DNA of 64,000 nucleotides from Luscinia megarhynchos (taxonomy: Eukaryota; Chordata; Aves; Passeriformes; Turdidae). The notes under the pieces are model-generated. The model was not told the DNA's origin and made no database searches. It was given only the letters and a program-made list of their open reading frames with translations. The number at the start of each line of letters is the position of its first letter. Within the stretch, counting starts at the first letter, position 1. The position numbers and the translations under genes were made by a program. Below, in pieces: positions 25,542 through 40,400 of this stretch. The stretch is taken from positions 186,001 through 250,000 of the forward strand of contig CM067591.1 of the NCBI GenBank assembly GCA_034336665.1. Direction: 5' to 3'.

Positions 25542-25549
25542 GATAAAAG
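25542..25549 (+). promoter_or_regulatory. TATA box of gene 3
   Basis: GATAAAAG lies 132 nt before the ATG at 25674. Confidence 0.7.
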
Positions 25550-25673
25550 AGGAGGCTCCCAAGCTCTCCCATTACAGGGGTTTCTGCCTCCATTGCCCTC
25601 TGCTCCTTTGCTGCTGCACGGCCTTTTTTAGTTTTCCTCTCTCCTACTCTTTGTCTTCCCAACTGAACCAGCC

Positions 25674-28600
25674 ATGAGCCGGATCTCTTTCAGATCATCT
25701 ACTGGAGGGGGCATGAGGGGCTTTAGCTCAGGCTCTGCTATCGTAGGCGGTGGTGGCTCTGGGACCAGGAGCAGTTTTAGCTCTGTCTCCGTCTCCAGAG
25801 TTGGAGGAGGAAGAGCTGGAGGTGGCGGAGGCTTTGGAGCTGGTGGTGGCTTCGGCAGCAGAAGTCTCTATAACTTAGGTGGAAGCAAGAGAATTTCCTA
25901 CAGCTCAGTCGGTGGAGGTCTACGGAGCGGACCCGGGGGCGGATACAGCTTTGGTCTTGGCTATGGTGGCGGAGCAGGCGCTGGCTTTGGCTTAGGAGGA
26001 GCCGGTGGTGGTGCTGGCTACGGGCTGGGGAGTGGATTTGGGCTGGGAGGGCCTGGATTTGGTGGCCGAGGCGGCCCCGGGTTCCCTGTGTGCCCACCCG
26101 GTGGCATCCATGAAGTGACTGTCAACCAGAGCCTGCTGGCGCCCCTCAAGCTGGACATCGACCCGGAAATCCAGAAGGTGCGGACGCACGAGAGGGAGCA
26201 GATCAAGACCCTCAACAACAAATTTGCCTCCTTCATCGACAAGGTGAGAGTTTGGTCTGAACCATTAAGCCACGCATGCTATCAGTTGCCTTAGGGAAAA
26301 AACTTCAGGATGAAACTTCAGTTTAGGGACTTGCCTCAACTGATCCCAGCCAACAAACAACATGGGCTTGGCTTAAAACTAAGAACTGTTTTATGTTTCC
26401 TCTTAGCAAGGATGAGTTTTTCAGCGCCTTTATATTATTGACAAAGTAATTCTCTCTCTTCCCTGTAAAAAGCATCCTGGGGTAGATGGATCTCCTCTAC
26501 AATGGGATAGAACCAGTTTAAACCAGTAAGGTGGGCTGAGCATCTTCTGGAGGGAGAAACATTGAAGTTGCAAGTGTGGGTGTTTGGCCTGATTAAAACT
26601 CCTGAAAAAAAATTTGCTAAACATCTGCAGAAGCTTCTAATACTTTTGAGAATCCAATTCCCTAAACTGAGATACTCCTAACCATTCCCCTCTGCTTGTC
26701 CCAACATCTCTGGACCTTTTCTGTTGGCGATCCCACCTTTTCCTGGCAGCTGTGAGGGTTTTTGCGTGCCGCTCACACACGTCCCTGGTTCCGTTCCTCC
26801 CCAGGTGCGCTTTTTGGAGCAGCAGAACAAGGTGCTGGAGACCAAGTGGACTCTCCTCCAAGAGCAGGGCCACACTGTGACCAGGAAATCCCTGGAGCCC
26901 CTTTTTGAAGCCTACATCAACAACCTGCGGCGGCAGCTGGACAGCCTGGTGGGGGAGAGGGGCCGGCTGGACTCCGAGCTCCGCAGCATGCAGGACATGG
27001 TGGAGGACTTCAAGAACAAGTAAGGGATCACAGCACAAGCCATTCCAGCCAGGAAAATCCAGCCAGGTGCTCCTTTCCTGCTGGCACGCATTGTGCTTGA
27101 CTCAGGCTTCTCTTCCCGGCATAGAATGTGTTCCCAGGATTGCCCCTTGTTATTTTACATTTATGGTGAGCAAGGTCAGTGTTTGGCACAGAGCTCCAGC
27201 ATAACAGAGGTCGTGGTCTGATTCCTGGAGTCTCCTGAAATACTATATAAGGAGACAGGAAAATTAGTAGATTGTGAGGATAATAGACAGGCAAAACCAG
27301 AATGAAATGGAGCCAATAAACTTCCAGCTCCAAAATCCCCCATTTCCCATTCTGTGAAGGAAAACCCAGCCTTTCTAGAAGGCCCAGGTAGCCTGGGAAT
27401 GCTTGGGCTCGCTCAGCTCCCATCATCTGGAAGATGATCAGCCTTTTGCCAAAAATTTCCCAGGGGAGAGAATTAATTCCCTGCTGAGACACGGGATCCA
27501 GTGGAGGGGGGATGGTTCATTCCCAGGACACACCAGTCAGCACCTGCTGCCTGGAGGGGATTTTTGGGAGGACTTTTAGGCGAGGCCATTGACTTTTATT
27601 TGTCTGAGAACAATATGTCCCTTCTTCAACCAGCCCTGTCCGACTGCAAATTTGAGAATCACCCTGCAGGGCTAGAATATGTTAATATTAGCTAGCTAAG
27701 CATGGGAAGAGGCAGATTTTTTGGGAGAGGGGCTGGGAAGATTACACTTAGATCCAACAGGAGGGACTGGCAGAGCTTCTAGTGTGGTTTTGGGTGCGTT
27801 TGAGGTCTTGAAATGTGTTCTAGGCTTTTAGAAATATTGGTCAGGCCCCAAACAATGAATTCTACACTCTGGATTTCAGAGTTACCTCCTGGGAAAGAGA
27901 ACACATTTTATTTCATGTCTAGAGTTTGTTCCTAGTCCACTGGCTAATTCCCAGCTCTTCCCTTGTCCACTCAGAGATCTGGCTGCAGGGAAAACTCTGC
28001 CAATATTGGTGAGAGGACTGGCACAAACCTGCCTTTGAAAGCCAGGTCCTTGTCTCAAGAGCCTGCATGTTTTGTCTACTTTCTAGCTAAGCCCTGCCCT
28101 GATTATCTGATGAGAGGATGTTGCTCAGAGCCATAAAAAGTTCCACAGAACCACTGTCAGAGCTGTAATGATCCTCTCTTGCACAACCATGGAGTTTTTT
28201 GTTTTAATTAAATGCTGCAATGGGTTCTTCAGAGCCATTAACGTTATTATAATACCAAATATCAAATGATTGCTTTATTATACATTTGTAGGCATTGCAG
28301 TGCAGCTTTGTTGAAAGTCTTTTGCATAACTTTGCTTGGAGCGAAGGTCACAGGGAATGGCTGCTCCTGCTTCCTGCCAAAACGGGCTCTGAATCTGCAC
28401 ATTTATGTATGAGCTTGACTTTATGGGCAGTGATTAAAATATATTAATTTAACTGGGACTACTCACACCATGGAGTCCCACAGTTCAAAGACAGTAATAT
28501 TTGCTCTGCGTCTGCTCTGGATAAACATGTGGGAGTAGGGAATATATCCATGAGCCACAACTGACGGTTTGGGAATGGAGAGCTCCCACCTCTTCACTCC

Positions 28601-31426
28601 ATCCAACCCCCCTCTCTTTCATCCTGGCAGATATGAAGATGAGATCAACCGGCGCACAGGTGCTGAGAACGAGTTCGTGGTCCTCAAGAAGGTGAGTGGT
28701 TTGGGAATTTTGAGCCAGGAAATGGAATTATCTCACCTGGCAGAGTTCAAGCAAGACTTGGTGGGCGTTGGGGTCCTGCAGCCTCATGGCTGGGTCAAGC
28801 TGTGAGATCAGCACTGGGCTGGGTCCTCCTGAGGCCAGGAATGGGCACAGCCTTCTCCAGATAGAGCTGCCTTGTCTTCTGGTCTCTTGTGGCTCAGCTC
28901 AACTCAGTCTCTGGTCACATCTTGTGAGTCAGAGCTTTGCCTTCTGCCCGAGAGCCTGGTTCTGGCTCACAGTCAAAGTCCAACGTTATGTTAAAAAAAT
29001 ACTTTGATCATGAGGACATGAAAATGAGCCTAAGGAACTGCTGGCAGTGGCACAGGTTGCCCAGGGAAGCTGTGGCTGCTCAATCCATGGAAGAGTTCAA
29101 GGCAATATGGTCTGTGTAAGGTGTCTTTGCCCATGGCAGGGGTGAGAATTGGATAAGCTTTCAGGCAGGTCCCTTCCAACCCAAATCATTCCATGATTCC
29201 ACAATTCTATGAATAATAGACCTGGAAGCAGACATGGTCCCGTTGGTGTCCTGAAGCCCCTTTGGGTTCTGGTTTCATCAGAAACCATTGGTATCTTCTG
29301 TTTAGGACGTGGATGGTGCTTACATGAACAAGGTTGAGCTGCAGGGCAAGGCCGATGCGCTGGCAGAGGAAATCAACTTCCTGAGAGCTCTGTACGAGGC
29401 GGTGAGTGGCTCCTGGAGAGCATCCCCCAGCACCTGCCCCAGGGCTCTGTGGCACCAGAGGAGGAGGTGGTCCCAGCCTTTTGGAAATGATAATGCAGAA
29501 ATAAGTTACAAAATGGAGACGGAGCCGGGGAATGCAAGCAAACAGCTTGGCAGGGAGGATTCCCAAACCACCTCATCCCTGTGGTTTCCACCATGGGTGC
29601 CAGACCATAACTTCGTTTTTTGCATCTTCTGCAGGAGCTGTCCCAGATGCAGCAGCAAGTGTCGGACACGTCGGTGGTGCTGTCCATGGACAACAACCGG
29701 AGCCTGGACCTGAACAGCATCATCGCCGAGGTGAAGGCGCAGTACGAGGACATCGCCAACCGCAGCCGCGCCGAGGCCGAGGCCTGGTACCAGAACAAGG
29801 TGGGTCACGGGTCACAGACTCGCTTCTGTGCTCGGGAACGGTCAGGAATTATTTCCCGTCGTCTGAGGGGAGACAGGGATGAGATGTTCAAAAGTTTTGA
29901 CTTTGGGCTCGCAGAGTCACTGGCCTTGAGCACGTCCCCTTCCAGGTTCTTGTAGGTGACAGTGCCCAGGTCCCCTGTCCCATCAGGCACTGCCTTCCCA
30001 GCACACACTGAGAGCTAAGGGCAAGTGCTGTTATTCCTGGGCAGATTTCAGAGCAATCTTGTCCCCCACCCCTTGGCCCTTTTCCAGACCTACACTTTGT
30101 TTCCTGAAGTCCCTCACCCTTCCCTGAGCTCCCAGTGCTCACCAGGGCTCTCTGCTCTCCTCTCCCTGCACCAGTACGAGGAGCTGCAGGTCTCTGCCGG
30201 GAGACACGGGGATGACCTGAGGAACACCAAGATTGAGATTTCAGAGATCAACCGGATGGTGCAGCGGCTGCGGAATGAGATCGACAGTGTGAAGAAACAG
30301 GTAGGAGGGAGGTGGTCCTGCAGAGCAGGAGGAGGTGGGTGGGAGGTGATGGTGGTCAGACACAGCAGGAAGAGCCAGCTCCCATCAGGAGCCCTCAGTG
30401 CCATCCTGGGAGCCACCAGCCAGGGTCCACAACCCCCCAGCAGCAGAGAGACTGGTTTGGGGAGGCCAAGTGAAACAACTGCCTGTTCCTCCCACTCTCA
30501 GTGTGCCAACCTGCAAGCAGCCATCGCCGAGGCTGAGGAGCGCGGGGAGCTGGCCCTCAAGGACGCCAAGGCCAAGCTGACCGAGCTGGAGGACGCCCTG
30601 CAGAAAGCCAAGGCTGACCTGGCCCGGCAGCTCCGCGAGTACCAGGAGCTCATGAACGTCAAGCTGGCCCTGGACATCGAGATCGCGACCTACAGGAAGC
30701 TGCTGGAGGGCGAGGAGAGCAGGTGGGGGCACGTGGACCTGCTGTGTGCTGCCAGGGACCATCTCCTTGGGGTCAAACAGCTCTTCCCAAGGGGCTGGGG
30801 CACCAGGGCAGGCAGAGGGACGGTTGAAATTTTGAACTTTGTAGGCAAAGTTTTGTCTCCAGCTCTTGGCTGATACCGATAAAAACGAGCAGTATCACCT
30901 TTCACGTGCAGCACAGACACACCCCACCTGCCAGGCCTAATTAGATGCTCCCACGGACGAGGTTTTGGCATTATTGCTCACTTTCCCCTTTCCCAACAGG
31001 CTTGCTGGAGAAGGAGTGGGAGCTGTCAGTGTCTGTGAGTATCACCTCCCTTCCCCCCTCTTTGTACCCGCTCCCCTTCCACCCCTCCCCGAGCGGGTGA
31101 CAAGGGGGGTCTCAGCTGTCTCACCTGAGCTCCTCTCCGTTGCAGCCGTGGTCAGCAGCTCCAGCGGGATGGGCTACGGCGGCGGGAGCTGCCTGGGCCT
31201 GGGCGGGGGGCTCGGCCTGGGCGGCGGCGGCGGCGGTTTCACCGTGAGCGGCGGCGGCTTCGGGGGCAGCGGCGGCTTCGGGGGCGGCAGCGGCTTCTCC
31301 GGGGGGCACAGCTACGGTGGAGGCAGCTCCTTCAGCTCGGGGAGCAGCCGGGGCGTCAGCTCCAGCACGGGGGGCAGCGTCAGGATCGTCTCCAAGACCA
31401 CCACCAGCAAAAAGACCATCAGATAA
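25674..31426 (+). CDS. KRT5/KRT6-like type II keratin, 9 exons, intact
   Basis: placeholder. Confidence 0.88.
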
Positions 31427-34400
31427 GGCTGGCGAGCAGCGCCGGCCTCCTGCCCGCAGACCGTGGTGTAAATAGCAGCTAGAGCCTCCCCTTCCTCCGT
31501 CCTTCACCTCTGGGGCAGCGCGGGGACCAGGGCCCCTCCGGGAGAATCTGGAGCACCTTTGGCTGAAGCACAGGTTGTAGCAGGGCCCGGACCCCGTGGT
31601 GCCCAGGCCAGCAGGGCCTTGGTCTCTCCCCAAAGTCAGGCGTTTGTAGGGAAGGGGAAGCACTGTGTGCAACGGCCACAGCCTTTCCATCCATCCCATC
31701 CACGGGTGAATCACAGCCTTGTGGGACCACAGGCCCAGCTCCTCAGCAGTGAAAACACCTCCAAGAGGCTCTGAAAGTCTCTGCCCCACAACACATGTTA
31801 CAACCTCCAAAGGTTTTGTCTGCAATTCAAGATTTCTTCCAGCCCCTTCTGTTTTCTCTGGCACTTGTGGGAAAGGTTTTTGCTTTGTGTGTATAAGATT
31901 TCTAACTAATTGTCTTCATGGCTGCAGCCTCCTCACTTCCATGCCTAACCTACTGTAAGGTCCAATAAAAGAGCATTTCTCATTTTTAAACTCTGCTGCG
32001 TTTTGGCTTTTCTTCCCTCCTCCTGCTGTGGGTGTTGGTCTGTGCCGTGTCCCTGCTGCACTGGGGACACCCTGAGGGCAGTTCCTGAGACAGGACTGGC
32101 TCCTTGAGGAAACAAAACTCAGTTTTAGGACTTGGGCTCTAGGACAAGTCGGGGCAAATGGAAAGAGGGTGGGATGGGCAACGTGGTCTATGGAATGTGC
32201 CCCTTGCCCATGGTGGAACTGGATGGGCTTTAAGGTCCCTTTCAATCAAACTATTCCATGATTCTATGGATGGAGAACTGAGGCACAGGAAGGAAAATCT
32301 GCCTCAGAACTGAGCCAGAAAGCTGGATGAATCTCACTGTGGTGGTTACCTGCAAAGTTGCACTTTCTCCTGTCACTGCAGGAGGGAGGAAGTACAGGGA
32401 AGTGGGGAGAGGGAAGGTGATTCCCAAAGGTTTTGGGATTCATGCAGGGCATGAGCTCAGCCATTAGTTTGTACAAGCAGGAGTAAATTGTACAAGAGAG
32501 GAGCCCACCATGGCGAGGACTCAGCGAGGTTGGCACCCAGCAGGAAGGGGATGGAGCAGGTGGGCATTGCCCTGACTGGGAAGAGCAGCTGCAGGGGCAG
32601 GCACAGGGCAAGGCACCCAAAATCTGCACCTTTTGCACACGGAGGTTTCCCTGGGACGTGCGAATATCCCATGAAACAGCCTGGCTGCTCCTCTAAGGGC
32701 AGTTTCAGGGCCTTATTTGGAATGAGCTCGATGTCTTCCAAGGTGCCCACAGCACTTCATCCCCCAGCTCCCACCCAGCCGCCAGGGAGGCTTCCATGAC
32801 CGGGCAGGTTGGGGGATTTCAGCTGAGATTCCATAACAGTCTCCCCCAGGGCTGCCTGCTGTGGCTCCACAGGTGTGTCCTGATCCCACTCCCTACCTGT
32901 GCCAGGTGTGGGGCAGCACCAGGCCAGGTGGGAATCCAGCCCCAGCAGCAGGACAAGAACCAAGGGCCAGGAAAGAGCCAGGGCAGAAGGGGGGCAGACG
33001 AGCAAGGAGCGCAGTCCTTTGGGAATGCTGGTCCCAAAAGGAGATGGACAATGCCCATCAACCCATCCCTCAATCCCTGCAGCCCCCAGCTGGCAGTGCA
33101 GAGGAGAGGGGGTGTCAGCTGGGCCTGCCAGAATAAAACCCCTCGTGCAACATTCCAGAGCAGTTTTCCTCCAAGGGAAAAGCCTCGAAGCTCCCAAGGG
33201 GACCCCTCACCCATCACCTGGCGCAGGTGTGAGGATCCCAGCCGAGCATCTCCAGCAGGTGGGGACCCAGAGCAGGGAAAGGGATGGTCCCGCCCCAGGG
33301 TGGGATGAGCAGCACCTGGGAAGGGCCATGGACGGTATCTTGGGAAAGCTGGGGCAGCCCATTTGCACCAGAGGAGGTTTTATGGTGGGTGAATGGCTGT
33401 GCTTTGTTAATTGAAGAGTTTTACCCACTTTTCCAGCACCTGGCCTTGTTTCTTAGATTTGAGGGAATGGGGACGCGCTCCCAGAGCCGAGGTGCTGGCT
33501 GAAGGCAGAGCAGCCCAGTTTGTTGGGTTTTAGTATTGAAAATGTCAGATCTGATGCTTTTTGATTTTTAACTCAAGCTGCACAACACATTGGACCATCG
33601 GCCACATCAACACATGGCTCCACCACCAAGGAACCCTCCATGAAACGTCTTTGCCAAATCCTTGCTCATCCCCATGGCAGTAGGATGGCTCCTGAGCCTG
33701 CGTGAGCCAGTGAAGCATCTTTGCCAAATCCTTACTCATCCCCACGGCAGCAGGAGAGCTGCTGAGCCTCTGTGAGCCAGTGCAGCCAAAAGCAGCCCTG
33801 AGCAGCTCTGGTGTTCTCTGTTTCCAGTGAAGTGTTCCAAGAGCTCCGTCCTGGCACACCTTCTTTGCATCTTGCAGAGCAGATGCAAAAAGCTGTATTC
33901 AGCTTCCATCCTCCTGATTTGCAGACACCTGGAAAATTTGACACACTCAAGTCAAATTTGACATGTGATTTTAGCTGCCACCAAAACACCGGGTGAAACA
34001 TTTTCTGAAACCAAATGTTCAATTTCAATATTTGCTATGGGAACGACCCTGTCCTGAAACACTGAACCAACTGCCCTTAACAATTCCAAAACAAAACTTC
34101 GCAGCTTTTTGGACTCAAAAGCAGAATTTCCATCAAAGAAAATAATTTTAATTTGCAAATTGTTCATTTGCACAGGCTGCAAATGGAATGACACGAGGAA
34201 AGGCAACACAGGATGCAGCAAATCCAGAGTGGAACAATATTCCCAGCTGCCACCTGCTCAGTTGGAACAATATCCTGCCCAAAGCAGTTGGAGGTCAGGA
34301 ATGGAACCAGTGCCTCAGGACAGCAGAGTGGTAAATAAACACGAGGGCCCTGTGACTGGATCCCCTTTCCAGGACACGTGGATAGTCCTGGTTCACCTTC

Positions 34401-37400
34401 CCAGCTCCTCGTGCCAATCCAGCTGTTTTAACAGGGAAAAATTAAACTCCACACCAGCGCCATGGATCTTCAGAAGGGAAACCAAGCCAGGAGCAGGATG
34501 GAGCTGAGGGGTGTGGAATGTGCACAAAGATCACCAAAACTGTGGGTCTTCCCAGCAAAGCCATTTCCAGGGCTCTGTGTTCTGTACTGGGAGAAAAGAC
34601 ATGCCCCAGGGCCAGGAGAAAGGATGGGACAGGACAAATGCCCTGTGATCACCTTTGGAGTTCATGTTTTCGTGTGGGGTCACAGCCCCAGCAGCCCAGC
34701 CCCGGGCAGGGCAGCCTCCAAAGGCATTACAAGGAGATGGGGAGCATCCAGGCTCCTTCAGGTGCCACCAGCCAGGCACCAGCACAGGGTAAAGGAGGGA
34801 CCAGACCCCTCCAAAAGTCTGGGGCTCCTTCAAGAAGCAGCAGAGCCCGTGAGAACAAGCCCTCCCAGGCGATGGAGTGAAGCTCTTTGCACAGCCTGGG
34901 CTGCGCTGGAGTCTCCGTGCTGGCACAGAAAACAATTATCTGGGGAAAGCAGGTCACACCTACACTTCAAAGCCACCCAGGAGCTGGAGCTGACTGGCCT
35001 GCAGATACTGCTGGGAACAGGCTCAAAGGGCCCAGAGCAGGGCAACACCTATGGGAAAACTTCTGAGGAGCTCATGCTAGCTCATCCCTTCAGGAAATGG
35101 GGTTCTGGGACACTCCCTCCCAGCCGGGGGGCTCTGAGGGGCACGGCCCCTCAGCACAGGGATGCTGTGAGTTCAGTGGTCTCTGTGGAAAAACCTCAGT
35201 CCTGCTGGTCTTCATTAATGCAGGATGAAATAGTGAATTGCGCCCGAAATGAGTCGGGTTTGAGTTTAGCTTGGAAGCCCAAGTTTAACCCAAAGGCTTT
35301 AATTTACACAATTAACCTAAATTACAGCCTTGACTTTGCTGATAATTAAACTGAGATTAGGTAGCACAGGTGAACCAATGCAAAGTACTTTGACGTGCTC
35401 TTGCTTTACAGAGATGGTTATTTTAGCAAACAAAACACAAAGAGGAGCATCCAAAAAATTCAGCCTGAGAAGTTGCATCAGGTGAAGGATTCTAAGCTGG
35501 ATCCTGGACAGGAGCAGCAGAGCAAATGGATGGAGAGGAGGTGATGATAAAGCTGTTGGAGACATCCCTGTTCACCAAGCCACAGGAAAAGGGCTCAGAT
35601 TTATCACTAAAGGGGCTGGAGTTGCATTTATTTCTCTGACAGAGGCAGAACTCCCTATTCTCAAGGGAGAGGTTTTTACCTTGACAGCACATGGTGCCAG
35701 ATGCAAATTCAGCCATGACTTTGCTCCCAGGTTTGCAGTGTTTGCAAAGTGTTCTCCTGCCTCTCGCTCTGGGCTCGCAGCTTGTCCCTGGAGGGAAGAA
35801 AGGAGCAGAGGGAGGGACGGGAGCTCCAGAGCCTGCCCAGCCTCTCACACCCGCGGGGCTCTGCCCCGACGCAGCTCCTGAGGTGGGATCAGGAGGAAAA
35901 GCCCCCAGCAGTGGGTGAGCTCCAGCACATCCTCTGCATCGGGAGGTCCCTGTGCCAGAGCAGCGAATCCATTCCCCTGTCTGGAGCTGCAGGAGCGTGG
36001 GAGACACTCCCCTGGGAGCTGCCTGGAAACCCTGTGTTTCGCCAACAGAGCAGGGTGGGGACCCCCCTTTCCACCAGCCCATACCCCAAACCTGCAGCTA
36101 CAGTTCCTTGTGCTCCCAGTTCTGCCTTTTGTAATTACCTCTGAAATTCCTTCCGGATGAGTGACGACCACATCACCTCCGCCCTGGCAAAACGTGGAAT
36201 GGAAAGAAATTAATTCCTTCTCAGTAGCTTGGAGGAGCTGCTTTATTACTACTGTTATTAACCATGGGCTCCAACGCACTCGGTGGATTCCTTTGCCAAA
36301 AAAAGACAAGTTTCAGATGTAAAGGGAGCCCGAGGGGAAAAAGGAAAGCACTGACACATCCCACTGGGAGAACTGGGGGGCTCTGCCCCGCACGCCCAGA
36401 CTCCCCACGTTGTGTATGTCTCCCTGGGGAGGGAGGATCTGCCCTCTGGTGCTGATCTCCACTTGAAAAATCGGAATAAAACTGCTTTCAGGTACTCAGA
36501 GGTAGGAGAGATGGAGAGAGCTGAGAGAGCGATTCCCAAAGGGACCACGGGCTGGAAACTTCCAGCTGCTTTTGAGAATCTTACGGTCATGGAGTGGTTT
36601 GGGTGGGAATGGGCTTCAAAGCCCATCCCATCCCATTATCCCATCCCATCCCATTATCCCATCCCATCCCATCCCATCCCATCCCATCCCATCCCATCCC
36701 ATCCCATCCCATCCCATCCCATCCCATCCCATGCCATCCCATCCCATCCCATCCCTGCCATGGGCAGGGACACTTCCCCCTGTCCCAGGCTGCTCCAGCC
36801 TGGCCTTGAACACTTCCAGGGATGGGGCAGCCACAGCTGCTCTGGGCAGCCTGTGCCAGGGCCTCACCACACTCACAGGGAGAATTTCTTCCCAACATCC
36901 AATCTAATTTGTCCCTCTTTCAGTCGGAAATCTTTCTGCCTGAGACTGGAATCCAGCATGTGGGAAAGAATCCCATGACCTCAAGTCTTGATATCTGCCT
37001 GCTGGTGGGCAAAGCCCCCAGACTGATCAATAATCCTTTCAAAAATGCCCTTTGGACACAGATTTTGCTTACAATCTGTTTGCTTCCAGCTCCCAGGGGT
37101 GCAGAATCAGACCCAGCAACAGAGCCCCACTGTGCAAAACCTGCAGCACTCAGCCCTGCCTTGCAATACAGGCTCAGCCTGGCAGCAAACACAAAACCTG
37201 ACAAACCCTGTCTAAGAATAACATTGAATTTAAAACCTCCATTGCAAACATCACGCCTCAGACAGTTGGGAAACAACGGGGACATGAAGAATTTCTGGGA
37301 GTTTCCTGCACTGGGATACGTCGCCAGGCAGGAGCAGATGGAAGCACAACTGCCCCCACCACGGTGATTCCTCATTATTCCATTGATTTCTCATTATTCC

Positions 37401-40400
37401 ATTCTTCCTGTGCTGCAGCAGCACCTGGTCTGGCCTGCAGCCAGCACAAGGGGAAGATGCTCAGGGTTTATACATTTACAATTTCAGCCTTTTGTATAAA
37501 TAAATATAAATCCTATTTTCCTGAATAACACAAAACACATAACACAAGCACTTTTTGTCCCTCAAAATCAATTATTTTTTACATTTTTACCTTTTATTTT
37601 TACTCAGACCACCTGTTAAATGCAAAGGGCTGTGGTGGTACCTGTGGTGGGAAAGACCCAGGGTGTCCGAGAGTGTCCTGTGGATCTGGATCCCATAGAG
37701 CACTTTCCAGTGGATTTCAGCAGGCAGGATCACACTTCCAGATGTGCTGAAAGAGCTGATTAAGTCCTAGGGAAATGACATTGTGTTTATTAAGTGTGCA
37801 TTGGGAATGGCCCCGGAGCGCTCCATTTCCACCGAGCCAGTGGAGTCAAAGCAGTTCCTATTCCCACAATCTTTCCTCCTATGTATTTATTTCTGAGTTG
37901 TTTGCTTGTTTGTTTTCATCCTGCTAAAATAAAGTCCAAAGCCTCAAACCTCAGGTAGCAACACATGTTTGTGACAGAGCTCAGTGGCAGCTGTCAAAAT
38001 CCACAAAAGAACAAGAAGATCTTGTCAAAATATTCCATTTTTATTAGTGTAATTATACTTTTTAAGTGGAATAAGCCTGGAAAAACAGGATTTCCAGCAG
38101 GATTTCCAGAGGGAGCTGAGCTTTTTAGGCATGGAAGTAAAACTGTATCTGCCAATTTCTGTGGGTGGCTCAGAGGGGACCACATGGTCCAGGGAATCAC
38201 AGGGTGTTGTGGGTGGAAGGGACCTTAAAAGATCAGCGAGTTCCACGGACAGGGTCACCTTCCATAAAACAGGCTGCTCCAAGTACCAGGCCTTGGACAC
38301 TTCCAGGGATGGGGAGACCACAACCTCTGTGGGCAAGTTTCACAAGAATCCTATCACAGAGATATCCCGAAACCCCAGGTAAAACAACTGACTGCAGGGC
38401 TGGCTGCGGAACTGGCACCAGCCCCACTCCTAAAGCACAGGGATTTAAACTTTCCCAAGCCCTGCTTGTGAACAAAAGAAGGGGCAAAAGCAATCCTGAG
38501 GGATGAAATTTTCCAATGACAGAGGTGTTGAGTGACAGGCACTTGGTGTTTTGCTGCTGGTGCCCAGTGTGACTCATCAGCACTTTCCAGCTTTGAAATG
38601 GGGACGAGTCTGGCTGTCTACAAAGACCGGCGACAGTTATTCCCAAACAATTCCCTGTTGCTGAGAACCTGGGCTGTATTATTTCAGCAGGGCGTGTGTG
38701 CAGAGTGAGTTCACTCTCCAGAATGCTGTTGGACATGCCAAGCCTAATTCATCAGAAAGATGATCCACCTCATCCAACCCATCCCAGGCTCATACATGCA
38801 TAAAAGGGCTCTCCCCAGCCCTTGCAGAGCACAGGTTCACCTCTCTCCTTTCCCTCCTACTCCTTGCTCCAGGCCAGCTCCTTTGCTCCTTTATTCTTGC
38901 TGCAGCATCCACCCCAATCCAAAAAGCCCCAGCAATGTCTCGCCAGTCCACCGTGAGGATTCAGAGGGGGAGAAGCGGCTTCAGCGCCGCCTCAGCCGTG
39001 GTCCCCAACACCTGCCGGACCAGCTTCAGCTCCTGCTCCGTCACCCGCCTGGGCAGCTGCAACGCTGGCAGCGGCTTTGCCAGGGTCGGGGGGGGCTTTG
39101 GAAGCAAAAGCCTCTACAACGTTGGTGGCTGCAAGAAGATCTCCGTGGCTGGAAGGGGTGGCAGCTTCTATGGCCCGGCGGGGTTTGGCGGGGCCGGCAG
39201 TGTGTACGGGGGCGGCTTTGGCGTTCCAGCCAGCCTTGGCTACGGATACGGGGCCTTTGGGGGGGGCCCTGGGTTCCCAGCTGGGGGCATCCACGAAGTC
39301 TCCATCAATCAGAGCCTCCTGAAACCGCTCAACTTAGAGATTGACCCCAACATCCAGAGGATCCGAAAAGAGGAGAAGGAACAAATCAAAACCCTCAACA
39401 ACAAATTCGCCTCCTTCATTGACAAGGTGAGATCTGAGCTTTCCTAAATATCTGATTTTTTGACAGGGACAACTTTCTTTTCTGCTTGATGAGGACAAAA
39501 GCTGATCTAGGAGGAATAGCAGTGAGGAATGAGACGGGAAGATGCCCTGGAAGCTCCAGGGAATGGCACCTGTTCTATAGCGGTTGCCATGAATTAATCA
39601 TCCAGTGTCTGAGCTCTTCCTTGTTTGCTGCTCCACATCTCACAGGCGGTGGGGAAAGAAATCTCCAGAGGACAATCCCACCCTTCTGGAGACTTTAGGC
39701 TCCTCCAGTGAGCATTTCAGAAGCCCTGGAAACAGCTTTCTGGATGATTAAATGAATTCCAGAAACCCACCTAGAATGACCAGGAAATTGGTACAAGGGA
39801 GAAGCAGCTTCTCAATGCTTGAATTCCCTAAAAGGCATTTAAATCTGCCACCAAAATGTTTGGATGTTCAGTTCAAAATATCCAAATCTGTCTGCCCACC
39901 ACATTTCACTGGTGCAGAAGAACATCTGCTCAGGTCCTGCTCTGGTCAAGCTGCTCCTCCTTGGTTTCAAGGAAAATGCTGCAATATTTTGGATGTTTAG
40001 TGGGGTAGGGGAGCTCAACTGAAGGGAAGGAGAAGCAACACTTTAACAATGTTATTTTAATTAAAGAGCAACCCCTGCTTTGATCCTTATGTGATTTTAC
40101 TCACATTTTTCACTCAAAATTCCTGTACCTGGTCTCAGTTTAAAGAATGAATGGGAAGCCAGAAAACCAAGGGTTGTTCCAGATTTTGTAACACTGACCA
40201 GGATCCCTGCAGTCAAATCTCCCAACAGATGAGAATTTGAGCACTTCACCCTCTCAGCCAGACCCTCCCATCTGCAGGGAAATTCTCCCCAGTTTCTGTT
40301 CTTTCAAAGCCCCTTCAGGATATTTCTCCTTCCAGGTCCGATTCCTTGAACAACAAAACAAAGTGCTGGAAACCAAATGGAGTTTGCTGCAGGAGCAGGG